Below, in pieces: positions 1 through 8,952 of a stretch of DNA of 36,279 nt. Position 1 is the first letter of the stretch; every line of letters begins with the position of its first letter. This stretch comes from Gracilaria domingensis (lineage: Eukaryota > Rhodophyta > Florideophyceae > Gracilariales > Gracilariaceae), in assembly GCA_022539475.1 (NCBI GenBank), contig VCMS01000419.1, forward strand, positions 26,027-62,305, written 5' to 3'. Below the pieces are notes generated by a model. It made no database searches. It saw only the letters and a list, made by a program, of their open reading frames with translations, and was not told the DNA's origin. A program made the position numbers and the translations under genes.

Positions 1-335
1 CAGCTCGTACGAGACCCAATTCATCTGATATACCATGCATGGAGGCAGGACAGACACGGAGTTGGAGCTCGGAGGCCGCTGCCAAGGGTGGACACAAGAA
101 CGCCTCGCCTCTCGTGCTAAGGCTATGGCCATGAGGATAGTTCCCGATAACGAAATAACACCGAATCCTGCGGCATTACCGGGGCCTGTCGCCGAAGAAG
201 CAGGGAAATAACGGAAGATATCCAAACTGGTGTGAATTCAAGCTCTATGAACAGACCTGATCTTTTAAATGAACTGAATTGCTGAAAGAAAGGTTAAGAC
301 GCTACAAGAAGAACTGATGGGTTCGGGGGATTCTA
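1..335. other. no gene recognised
   Basis: No open frame of useful length or recognisable motif is seen here. It may be the 5' part of the decayed gene that follows. Confidence 0.4.
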
Positions 336-1691
336 GTGAAGGTCGCCCAAGAGCAGAGTACGGCTTTGAAAAAGAGGCTTGAAGAGAAGGATCTAGTCAT
401 TGAAGGGCTAAGAGGGGCACTGAAACAGGAGGGGGATAGGAGTACACGTGCTGGTGAACCTCGGCAGACAGGTCGAAAGAAGCATAAAATTGAGGTGTGC
501 GACGAGTTTCGAGGGGTTGCTCGAGCAGTGTATCACAACATGCTGACGTGGGCAAGGAGAGAAACAAGTGAGCTATGGCTCGAAGGTGAGTCGCTCACCG
601 AAATTGGGGTAACCGTGCCGAGAAGGTGGAAGACGCAACTGAGAGTGGGGAAGGGCTTATTGAGCCGGAGAAAGGTGGTTCATACATGGTTCTAAAAACC
701 CCGTGGAGCTCTTGGGCAGTTTTGGCATGTTCACACCGTCGGTAGAGGGGGGCCAGATGCTTTGCTGAAGAAAATGGTTGAAATCGAGTTGAAGGAGTTG
801 AGCTGGGAAGTATTAGAAAAGCATCTCTTACCGACAGGTGTATACTGGAACTTTGTGCAGATATGTGCCTTAGGCAGAGAATGCGGCAGACCATGAGTGA
901 CGTCGTGGGCGTTCGTAAGAGAAAATACGAGGGATAAACTATTTCTGCTCCTGGGGTACGATCTGATTTGGAGAAAAACAAAGCTGGTAGAAGAGAATGC
1001 TGACGAACTCACAATGCAGTTGAAGGAAGCGCAGGAGAACATACTGCGTCTTGACGAAAATGGTGTACCGAACACTTCATGGTGGAGAAAAGCCCCATTT
1101 GTTCGTCTAAAGTACTCCAATGCGGACAATGTCGAGGATATGCCGACGGAAGATCAAGACTTGTTCTTCCGAAACCGTGTCGGGGTACAAGTGCTGAAGG
1201 AGTTTATTGGGTATGATGTGGAAGACAAGGATACGGGCACCTTTTTAGATGGCACAATACTGTGCTCGCACGTTTGGACGCTTGGGTGTTGACGGTTGTG
1301 AGCCTTCTAAGTACGGATGTGTCAAGGGGTGGCCAGAGACAGAAACTGTTTACAAAGAAGTTTGCCGAACTGCTACCTCTGTGTTTAAAGAATGTTCTGG
1401 GGGATGTTAGGCAACGTGTCTTGAGGACCAATTCCAGCGAGTTTCATAATTTTGGAACGACGATGGAAGATTGGGACTAAGGTTCTTGGTAATGATATGA
1501 GAGAGACTACATTTGGATATCGAATGCCGTCGAACGGAAGACTTTACCTCACTGTGAAAGAACAATTTTTTATTGACAGTGTGAGCCGAAGATTGGGGTC
1601 TATTAGCGATTGTTTCGTTGGTGAATGCGAGGAAGGGGATATGGAGTTCAAGAAAATGGACATGAACGATTTCGGAAGTAACACAGGATGA
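336..1691 (+). pseudogene. frameshifted coiled-coil protein relic, family unknown
   Basis: I do not recognise the family. Coding-like sequence on the + strand runs in pieces that change frame: 336-695, about 807-893 (frame of 807), about 830-944 (ending VVGVRKRKYEG), 897-1292, 1262-1480 and 1452-1691. The pieces overlap or abut in the order expected of one protein. The first (residues 1-30) and the 897-1292 piece (around ENADELTMQLKEAQENI) look like charged amphipathic helices, suggesting coiled coils. The later pieces have no catalytic motif I know. At least four frame changes make this a decayed gene rather than a spliced one, although introns cannot be excluded. It is convergent with the KDZ transposase on the other strand, so it might be a second gene of the same element, but nothing in the sequence proves this. 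Confidence 0.45.
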
Positions 1692-1741
1692 CAAGAAAAG
1701 GCACCACAAGGTGAACATGTAGAGGATGGAGCCCTTAATGT

Positions 1742-2050
1742 TTAAGGCTGTACAAGATCAACGTGGTCAGTTGGTCCTTCATCTGAATCATGATAGAATC
1801 GATTGATGTAGAATCGGTGTTGAAACCATTGAAGTGGAGGACAAAAAGGTGGAGCAGGGTAGTTTGATCGAACAACATGGACAGTTCCCTGTAGTGCAGA
1901 AGCCGGAACCATCCCGTACCAAGGAGTTAACTCTACGATAGTCTCCGCTTTGGAATGACGAGGGAACGGAAGAGTGTGGTTCTTTTCATCGTTTGTAGCC
2001 CACCGTAAAGATATGCATTTCAATATGTGGTCGATGTTTGTTGCGGGGGG
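1742..2050 (-). pseudogene. C-terminal extension of the KDZ transposase beyond its TAA
   Basis: Directly after the TAA at 2051-2053 (- strand) the same frame stays open for about 103 codons to another TAA at 1742-1744. The translation looks like real protein: ISLRWATNDEKNHTLPF, then WYGMVPASALQGTVHVV, then QHRFYINRF. This is the kind of aromatic/basic C-terminal tail I associate with algal KDZ-type proteins, but that is from memory. The stop therefore probably interrupts a protein of about 1,088 residues. The replaced residue could be Gln (CAA to TAA). Confidence 0.55.
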
Positions 2051-5005
2051 TTAAACCTCGAAATACCGGACGAATGCCACCTCTGGTGCGGTAAGTGCAG
2101 AATCAAGGAGAGATATTCGAATCAGAGCGACTACCTGGGCAACCCAAGTCTCTGAATCTTCTCCGCTTACCAATACAGTGGAAAACTTTGGCTTTCTACT
2201 GGGACCAAATGCTGGAGAAGCGAAGACACGTTGGATGATGGGGTATTTGGGTCGTCCCAGCTTAAGTGCCTTAGAAGACGAATCGAAGTGTTCAAGAGTC
2301 GGAACGAAACCGCCTTTCACGAGGGCCGAATTCACCAGAGTTATCCTTGTCTTTTCTGGGAAGTATGTAATAGAGTGCTCATCCAGTGTTTCTTTCACGA
2401 GACTGAGGAAAGGAGGAAGGGCCTGTTCACCAATCTGATCAAGAATCGACCTTGTGTCCGTACTTGAGAACATCTCTCTAACAGCAGTCCATGTTTTTGA
2501 ACTGGAAATACTTGAAACACAATGTTGAAGAGCTCGTAAAGTGAAAGAACGCCCTCTCATTGCAAACCGAGGAAGCTGTGTGGAAGTTCCTGGTAAACCT
2601 GGATTACGCTGGTAAGGAGTATTGCCATTCCATTGCTTTCTAACATGTCCGTGCTCAATGGAGCGAATAGTCTCCTCCACAGCCGTTGCTGTTCTTCTGG
2701 ACGTCTTTTTGTAGTGTCTCTTAAATAGCAGGTGTGCATGTTCGTATATGCCTGCGTCGTAGTACTTGATACTTCCCAGACGGCGAATATCGTCCACGAG
2801 ATGATCGAGAAGATGAAACTTCAGAGTTTCCAGTCTGGAGGGATGAAAATCCGCCAGAGTCTTTGTTGCGGAACGCTTGAAGGCTTCAATCTCCGAACTA
2901 AGACACAGGAGACAGCTTTCAGTCCAATACGGGTCACGATTGTATCTGAATAAGGTCGAGAGCAAGTCCGAATACTGAGAGAAAACGGTTGTGATTGGGG
3001 CAACGTCCTGTTCTCCACAGCATATGTCAAAGAATGCTCCTATGAAGGGAAAGACCATGTCAAGTGCTTTGTAGTTTTTGGCCTCCAGCATTCCACGGAG
3101 ACCGTCTTTCGTGAAGATACCATTCAAAGATTTGCCTTTCTCCTGCGTGGAGAAATCGATATGTAAACCTTTGGCAGGAGAATCGCGTTCTATGGCAGCT
3201 AGAATTGCGTTTGCATGGTTGAGGAGTTGGGTGCGTATCGTTCGAAATGAAGGCGATGCAGATGTTCCTATTGTGGTGCACAGGGTGTCTGACTGCAGTC
3301 TCTCGATTGTGGCCGTTTTTATCAACTTTGAGATGCCGAGATGCAAGTTTTGTAATGGTTCGAATGAGAACAGACTGTATGGAGACAATCCCGGGATCAT
3401 TCCAAGGCTTACGGAAGTTTCGAGGAACGAAGGAATGAGAGATATGGAATTTGAACGCATCAGAGTATCCGCTTGAGATCTCCTCTCCCTCGCACGACGT
3501 GGACGTCTTTCCGCCTCGTCTTTTTCTGCATGTTGCAAGATAGCTGTGTATGTCTTTCGGATGCTTTTCGTGTGCTTTTGAGAACGTCCGATGAATGAGG
3601 TGGGAATAGTACTGCATAAAGATGAGCGAGCGGCTTTGCATCTATGACACGGGCTTTCCGTTTTGGTCCCATGAAGAATGGACAGAATGTCCTTAGCCTC
3701 AGGAATATCCGCACAATAACTTGCAAGCAGAGGATGGCACACTCGACTTAGTTTGTCTTCCCCGATGAACTGAAAACCTTTCTGCGTGAGATTTAGAATG
3801 GGCTCCAGGACTTGACGAAGAGATTCTTGAAGGATTTGCATCCTGGACTCGCGTAGAGACTTGCTAGAAACAAATGGCATTGCGTCTGCTTCAGATGCGG
3901 AAACCTCGATCAGTGTGGTAGGGAAGTATGCCACTACTCTGAGGTCATCACGGATACACTTACGGCGAAGCTCGTCGGAGAAGTTGAGAAATATGAGGTG
4001 AAGAGGATAGGCGGTAACTGATGTTTGCTTTAAAGTTGTTGAAGACTTATCGGTGTATACCTGCAGAAGACCTACGAAAGATTCACTGTAACTTATTTCT
4101 TGGGAGTACCACACTATTCTACTATCCAAAGAGCCCATGACCATTTCCTTAAGTTTTGAGGTGGCGTCTCTTGCGAGAGAGCCGGACATGGGGTGAGATA
4201 TTTTCGTGGAGTGGGTCTGAGGTATAGGGTGGAAGAATGTGTTTTCGTTGTTAGCCAACTGGAGCTGTTTCACAAGTGTCTGAACGGGGTCTCTCGTGTA
4301 GAGGGTGGCGCTGAACTTATATCCTTCTGGCGAGACAGTTCTGCGATTGAAACCGTCCTTTGAGGCGTATCGTTCGAAAATGGCGTTCTTCAGTTCTGTA
4401 CAGCGCTTTGAACTTGTTATGGTCTCGTTGAATCGCTTTTGCGAGAATCGCGGGTCCCGAAGTAGCCCAATTAGCTCGTCTGCCTCACGATGACCAAGGT
4501 TGGAAGCTACTGAAGCCACACAAACCGTGAGATAATCCATATGCAAATCACCGAGGGCCTCCTCAGAAGGCACTGGGCGGGAACTGCTTCCGTGTTCTCG
4601 CTCTAATGACGCGGGACCCGGGGAAGGAGAAACACAATGCGAAGTGTCCGGAATGGGAGGGGCGCACGGAGTGCGGTCGACGATGTCCTCGGACACTGGA
4701 GGCTCGGGAAGGCGACAAGGGGCAGTGACCGTTTCGGAAGATGCGGGCGCGGGCGCGGAAAGCTTGAGACGCTTGCTTCTCCGAATGGCCCGGCTATTGT
4801 CGTCTTCCAGCGCTGCTTTCAGACGAAACGGGAAATGGTTGACATGCTGTTGAAGAGATAAGACTCCTCGGCGAGTAACGAAGGGGCACCCACGCTTCTT
4901 ATGTGTACAGTAGTAGACCATGGGAAGAAGAAATGAACGAGAAACGACGACAAAGACTGCAAGGGAAGGGCGTCCGAAGGGAGAAGGAGGTCGAGCGACA
5001 GTCAA
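2051..5005 (-). CDS. KDZ/Plavaka-type DDE transposase, 984 aa
   Basis: This is the longest open frame in the window. It is a probable cut-and-paste transposase of the Kyakuja-Dileera-Zisupton superfamily, closest to the Plavaka type. Residues 33-57 form a C-x6-C-x13-H-x2-H zinc finger for DNA binding. The catalytic core shows a first Asp at D319 (VYTDK) followed by a YPLHLIFLNFS strand, a second Asp at D433 (ADIPEA) shortly before a CHRC zinc pair (C453, C456), and a Glu at E755 in YEHAHLLFKRHYKKTS. Glu-x2-His followed by K and KTS is the family's C-terminal signature. Residues 85-150 are Pro/Ser-rich linker. The ATG at 5003-5005 may be upstream of the true start; M29, just before the finger, is an alternative. 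No terminal inverted repeats or target duplication were identified. The frame has no internal stop or frameshift, so the copy is young except for the C-terminal TAA. Confidence 0.75.
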   Translation of the reverse strand: MTVARPPSPFGRPSLAVFVVVSRSFLLPMVYYCTHKKRGCPFVTRRGVLSLQQHVNHFPFRLKAALEDDNSRAIRRSKRLKLSAPAPASSETVTAPCRLPEPPVSEDIVDRTPCAPPIPDTSHCVSPSPGPASLEREHGSSSRPVPSEEALGDLHMDYLTVCVASVASNLGHREADELIGLLRDPRFSQKRFNETITSSKRCTELKNAIFERYASKDGFNRRTVSPEGYKFSATLYTRDPVQTLVKQLQLANNENTFFHPIPQTHSTKISHPMSGSLARDATSKLKEMVMGSLDSRIVWYSQEISYSESFVGLLQVYTDKSSTTLKQTSVTAYPLHLIFLNFSDELRRKCIRDDLRVVAYFPTTLIEVSASEADAMPFVSSKSLRESRMQILQESLRQVLEPILNLTQKGFQFIGEDKLSRVCHPLLASYCADIPEAKDILSILHGTKTESPCHRCKAARSSLCSTIPTSFIGRSQKHTKSIRKTYTAILQHAEKDEAERRPRRARERRSQADTLMRSNSISLIPSFLETSVSLGMIPGLSPYSLFSFEPLQNLHLGISKLIKTATIERLQSDTLCTTIGTSASPSFRTIRTQLLNHANAILAAIERDSPAKGLHIDFSTQEKGKSLNGIFTKDGLRGMLEAKNYKALDMVFPFIGAFFDICCGEQDVAPITTVFSQYSDLLSTLFRYNRDPYWTESCLLCLSSEIEAFKRSATKTLADFHPSRLETLKFHLLDHLVDDIRRLGSIKYYDAGIYEHAHLLFKRHYKKTSRRTATAVEETIRSIEHGHVRKQWNGNTPYQRNPGLPGTSTQLPRFAMRGRSFTLRALQHCVSSISSSKTWTAVREMFSSTDTRSILDQIGEQALPPFLSLVKETLDEHSITYFPEKTRITLVNSALVKGGFVPTLEHFDSSSKALKLGRPKYPIIQRVFASPAFGPSRKPKFSTVLVSGEDSETWVAQVVALIRISLLDSALTAPEVAFVRYFEV

Positions 5006-5123
5006 TATCGACGTGTTGCTCAGAACGGAGAATATATTTTGAGTTTAAATCACGTGCTTTCGTTCAAAAAGGAACGTAGGTACACGTCGACCTCAACACA
5101 AGGGTGTACTTCTCGTATTATCT

Positions 5124-5146
5124 ACCACTGGTTATAAACCTGTGGT
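5124..5146. repeat. hairpin, 10-bp arms, 3-base loop
   Basis: Arms 5124-5133 and 5137-5146 pair at 9 of 10 positions around the loop ATA. It lies about 120 bp upstream of the KDZ transposase start. It could be part of an element end or a structured 5' sequence. Confidence 0.6.
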
Positions 5147-5284
5147 TTCCCAACGTTGTACGCTGTACACTTGTCCAATCTCGCACAGAAAAATAAATAT
5201 CTTCCTTCCGCCGCCGCCTCCGCCCGTCCGACGTCCGATCTTTGTTACCGTCGTGATCCGTGCCATCCTCGCGTTCTACTCCGC

Positions 5285-5349
5285 TCCGTCGTACGTTTTT
5301 CCGCCCTCGCACTCGCTACGAAGTGCGAGGGCGGAAAAAGTACGACGGA
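5285..5349. repeat. long hairpin, 28-29-base arms
   Basis: Left arm 5285-5313 and right arm 5322-5349 are fully complementary except for one extra G in the left arm. The loop is the 8 bases 5314-5321. No coding frame explains it. A foldback this exact suggests recent formation or selection on structure. Confidence 0.85.
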
Positions 5350-5449
5350 TTACGAAGTAGCGTGCTGAGAATGGATTCTATTAAGCGGACATGAAGCGTA
5401 CCTCATTCTCTTTCTCCGCCCTCGTCGGACGCCTCCATAAAGCGGACAG

Positions 5450-5468
5450 CATCCGTATCTCACGGATG
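5450..5468. repeat. short hairpin, 6-bp stem
   Basis: CATCCG at 5450-5455 pairs exactly with CGGATG at 5463-5468 around the loop TATCTCA. It sits inside the pyrimidine-rich block before the tandem array. Confidence 0.5.
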
Positions 5469-6037
5469 TATTCCGGCGTTTCCGTCGTCCGTACGTCCAT
5501 TTCTTCACGTATCTTCCTCCCCCCCCCTCCGCCTCCGACGTCCGACTTTGTTACCGTCTGATCTGCCAGTTCTGTTTTGCTCTTACTGTCGCTTCGCATC
5601 AATGTTCACGGATTACTACGGATATCTGCTTGCTATACAGAACGACCATTTCTTTCTCTCTCAGATCGATCTCTGGTGTTCGGTAGCGATTCTGGTACTG
5701 TTCATTCTTCTCGTATCGCATCCATCCTCACCACGTCTCTTCGCGCTCTGCGACATGTAACGGCAGGAAAAAGGCTTTGGGTTACTTTTGCGAGTTACTA
5801 GGTCCCTCGACTTTTCTAGCGCAACGTTTCTGTTTTGCTCTTATCAATGGTACGTTCTATCGCATTTCAAATGTATCCAACGGAGCATTGACTAACTTAT
5901 GGATATTTTCTGCTTGCGTATACAGGAAAACGACCAATTTCATTTCGTCTCTCAAGATCGATCTCTGGCTGTTCGGGATAGGCGATTCTGGTACTTGGTT
6001 GGGACATAGGCTGCTCTCTCGTTTATCGCATCTTGCG

Positions 6038-6300
6038 GTATGTTTGCTGCTTGGGCATTCTTGGTGTCCTTGCTTGTGAGTTTTCGCTTCGACACCTTTT
6101 CGCGCTTTACGATGATGGTGGGCTGGTAATCTAACCGATCCCTTTCCTGCTTCTTCTTCCGTTTGCGAGTTACTAGGTCCCTCGACTTTTCTAGCGCAAA
6201 GTTTCTGTTTTGCTCTTATCAATGGTACGTTCTATCGCATTTCAACTGTATCCAACGGAGCATTGACTAACTTATGGATACTTTCTGCTTGCGTATACAG
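6038..6300 (+). other. putative intron in the tandem unit (263 nt)
   Basis: A strong donor-like GTATGT at 6038, a TTGACTAAC branch-site-like motif near 6266, and a T-rich stretch ending TATACAG at 6300 lie in the correct order. The putative exon before it is 5926-6037 (112 nt), preceded by an identical acceptor at 5925. Confidence 0.4.
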
Positions 6301-6410
6301 GAAAACGACCAATTTCATTTCGTCTCTCAAGATCGATCTCTGGCTGTTCGGATAGGCGATTCTGGTACTTGGTTGGACATAGGCTGCTCTTTCGTTTATC
6401 GCATCTTGAG

Positions 6411-6671
6411 GTATGTTTGCTGCATGGGCATTCTTGGTGTCCTTGGTTGTGAGTTCTCGCTTCGACACCTTTCGCGCTTTACGATGATGGTGGGCTGGTA
6501 ATCTAACCGATCCCTTTCCTTCTTCTTTTTCATTTTGCGAGTTACTAGGTCCCTCGACTTTTCTAGCGCAAAGTTTCTGTTTTGCTTTATCAATGGTACG
6601 TTCCATCGCATTTCAAATGTATCCAACGGGTCATTGACTAACTTATGGATACTTTCTGCTTGCATATACAG
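6411..6671 (+). other. second putative intron in the tandem unit (261 nt)
   Basis: The same signals recur in the next unit: GTATGT at 6411, GACTAAC near 6638 and ATACAG ending at 6671. The putative exon is 6301-6410 (110 nt). After the last acceptor the homology ends at once, and the next bases are GTAAAT, another donor-like sequence. Confidence 0.4.
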
Positions 6672-6717
6672 GTAAATGACTTTTGATGCGGACGTAGCTC
6701 ACGAGTTGCAGGTGCAG

Positions 6718-6769
6718 GTTCCTCAAGTAGGGAACCATGCATCTGGGCATGGTTCCCTACATGAGGAAC
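6718..6769. repeat. hairpin A of three, 23-base arms
   Basis: Arms 6718-6740 and 6747-6769 pair at 22 of 23 positions around the loop ATCTGG. It starts about 46 bp after the end of the tandem array. Confidence 0.85.
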
Positions 6770-6770
6770 G

Positions 6771-6803
6771 GAGAGGATGAGGCGCTTCGCGCCTCATCCT
6801 CTC
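6771..6803. repeat. hairpin B of three, perfect 15-bp stem
   Basis: Arms 6771-6785 and 6789-6803 pair perfectly around a TTC loop. It begins one base after hairpin A. Confidence 0.85.
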
Positions 6804-6843
6804 GGAGTGCGTATTTGTTCTACCGATACAGCCGATGGTGGAC

Positions 6844-6875
6844 GTGCAGTCTGCGGCATCTGCCGCAGATTGCGC
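6844..6875. repeat. hairpin C of three, ~15-bp stem
   Basis: TCTGCGGCA at 6850-6858 pairs exactly with 6861-6869 across a 2-base TC turn. The stem extends outward to 6844-6875 through G-C, A-T and two G-T pairs. As RNA this would be a continuous stem. Confidence 0.75.
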
Positions 6876-7313
6876 CTACACCCGCTCCATCATGGGGATA
6901 TGGTACATGTAATATAGCGAAGTAGTGGTTAGCAAAAGCGGTCGATAGAAGAATAGATACCAATAAAACGGTATGATTTCATAATGGGCATCATCTGTAC
7001 TAGCACTAGTATTCCATGCGTTGCAGGGTATCATTCCGCAGAAGGTATCGTGTAATGTGCACCTTAATGGAAACTGAACCTAGACTTCGCGAAATACAGT
7101 TCAGGTAGCCCTCGACTAAAGAACTAGCACGAGTGGAAAACGCACCAGTATTTACTGCACAGCGATTCTGAACGACCCAAGCAATTATCTGCAAATTTTG
7201 AAATAATTGATCTCGATATTTTTTCAAAAAATTTACTGGACGACCCTTGCCAATTTCTGGACGACCCTCGCCAAAAATTAGCATCTGCAAGAGACAGACG
7301 AGAGACGCTATAA
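6876..7313. other. no gene recognised; short direct repeat
   Basis: No convincing coding frame. A 16-base block, TGGACGACCC with TTGCCAA or TCGCCAA, occurs twice, near 7238-7253 and 7258-7273. The longest antisense frame here (7006-7350) has no recognisable motif. Confidence 0.4.
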
Positions 7314-8912
7314 GTTCATTGCACTTGTTATGTGGGGCTGTCGCCGCCACAGAGCTTGCTGAAGAGCTTAACAGACCTGTGGAAATCTATTTACATGGGG
7401 GCTGCTTCAATGTTCATCCGTAGTGCTTCGGCAAGAGCCGTTGATATTTTTCCAGAGCTGACAGCTAGAGACGAGAAATGCGAACTACCGCGGAAGGGAG
7501 AGGTGACATTAATTCCAAAGTTTGAATGGGCGAAAACCATTGGCGATTCCCAACTAACGGACAAAGAAAAATTTCAGCTCGCCCATAAGGAGACGGGAAC
7601 TGCATCAGTAGAGGCGACAAATATGTTGGGCATCAGTGATGTGGTATTTCTAGAACAGAACACACAGGTACGCGTTCCAAGGAGCCGAGCAATGATGTTT
7701 TCAAGCACAGAAGGTTTGAGAATCAGTGATGTGAGCCTCAACCATGGAGAGTCCGAGACCCGGTTTGTCGCAGCATTCAAACGATTCGTTCTGCCAGCAG
7801 TCATTGTAGAGAACAATGAAGAAGCAAAATCTGTCCGAAGAAAGATTGCGTGCGTTTTTGTATCGAAGGACACTGATGTGGCAATCATTCTAGCACTTTC
7901 TGAATGCATTCACAACATGAACGTCCTTCGTGTAATGGGCGAAAGCATTGTAGATATTGACGCTCTGAAGAAAGCCATATCACAGGAAGGGGTCGCTTCT
8001 CACATGCTTGCAAATACGTATGTGATGGCAGGCTGTGATTTCTGAGCAGGAACTCACGGGGTCTCGCACGCGCACTACTTCAGAGCGTGCGCAAGACATT
8101 CATCTCATCTGAAAAGCTTGGGGAGTGAAAGTGAAATACAGTCGCTCCATCTGCTTCCTTTACTTTCTTTCTTGGAGAAACACGGATTTCGACCTCTCAC
8201 AAACAGCTCAAGAAAGAAGCAGTTACTAGAGGAGTGGTCGGCAGAAGGTTGCAATGACGCAACTCTCAGTCGTCGTGCTAAGCAAGTGTTTGTAAGTGAA
8301 CATGATATCGGATGCAGCGAATGGAGCGATGATGTTCGACGATACGTTTCTGATCAAGCTAAATCTCTGATGGATCTCATACCGCCTGCGGAGCATATCG
8401 TTCACCAATCTAGAAGAGCAAAGCACATTATCTTTAATTATTGGGCTAAAGCAGAACAAGAAGATTTGTCTCCAGATAGAGTGGGTAGCTGCGATGTTGC
8501 ATCTGGATATACAGTTGATGGAGCAATTATTCTAGAACTACAGGGGGACATCGATGCTATCGGGCGAACCATGCGAGAACAATTGGTAAAGTGCGGATGC
8601 AAAGGAGACTGTAGCACTAAACGCTGCTCTTGTGTAAAACGAATCGTGAAATGTATCGGATGCAATTGCGACAGCCGTATCTGTCAGAACAAGATCACAG
8701 AGGTTCCAATTATTGTTGTTGAAGTACAGCCCGATGCCGATGAAGATGGCGAGCTTATTGAGAGGGATGGCGAGGAAGCCCTCAGTTTTGTTGAGCGAGA
8801 CGCGGCTGAGCTCGTGAGAGGTAACCTAGAAAACATTTCAGTGCTAATTCAATCGGAGGATAGTGATGAGGAAGACGTTATGATTACAACAAATGCATAT
8901 ACGGAGCTTTGA
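7314..8912 (+). pseudogene. FEN/XPG-like nuclease with CXC domain, one in-frame TGA
   Basis: One frame is open from 7314 to 8912 except for TGA at 8043-8045. The first part (numbered from the GTG at 7332) shows VFVSKDTDVAIILAL (D180, D182) and ends GCDF (D236); after the stop it continues AGTHGVSHAHYF. The S-x-D-x-D-V and GCD-F...G-x-x-G pattern is that of the internal acidic motifs and helix-two-turn-helix of FEN/XPG nucleases. The C-terminal part holds a cysteine cluster at about residues 159-191 after 8118 (CGCKGDC, RCSC, CIGCNCD, CQN). This resembles the CXC/tesmin-type zinc domain, followed by an acidic tail (EDSDEED). Metazoan repeat-encoded proteins with a TGCDT motif and a similar Cys-rich tail have this order, from memory. 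The upstream part seems missing: no ATG, and a TAA at 7311. It lies 40 bp from the convergent PCIF1-like gene. Confidence 0.6.
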
Positions 8913-8952
8913 AAAACGCGTAGCTCATGGAATTCAGTAGGGGTGTGAAAGC

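Larger units (their letters stand above)
5199..5562. repeat. imperfect direct repeat, two copies
   Basis: A pyrimidine-rich block at about 5199-5258 (TATCTTCC, CCGCCTCCG, GACGTCCGAT, TTTGTTACCGTC, TGATCCG) recurs at about 5510-5562 in the same order with small indels. The second copy contains a run of eight or more C. The copies are separated by the long hairpin at 5285-5349. Confidence 0.55.
5577..6671 (+). repeat. tandem array, ~375-bp period, about 3 units
   Basis: Unit 1 (5790-6164, 375 bp) and unit 2 (6165-6536, 372 bp) are nearly identical. Unit 3 (6537-6671) is the first 135 bp of another unit and stops exactly at its CAG. A more diverged unit 0 (about 5577-5789) precedes them and shares the TATACAG-CGACC junction and the AGATCGATCTCTGG block. 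Every unit begins GCGAGTTACTAGGTCC. The small indels between units break any common reading frame, so a simple protein repeat is unlikely. Each unit holds intron-like signals (listed separately), so the array could be a duplicated exon, a non-coding RNA cluster or a plain satellite. Confidence 0.85.

Noticed and set aside
595..1129. Antisense frames of 128-132 codons in the first kb
   Set aside because: They are Ser/Phe-rich shadows of the more protein-like + strand pieces.
3060..3641. 193-codon antisense-frame protein inside the KDZ gene
   Set aside because: A shadow in another frame of the 984-codon transposase, which carries all family motifs.
5857..6606. Repeated minus-strand frames with KAKQKLCARKVEGPSN
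   Set aside because: They recur only because the DNA is tandemly repeated. The frames differ between units, and the splice-like signals lie on the other strand.
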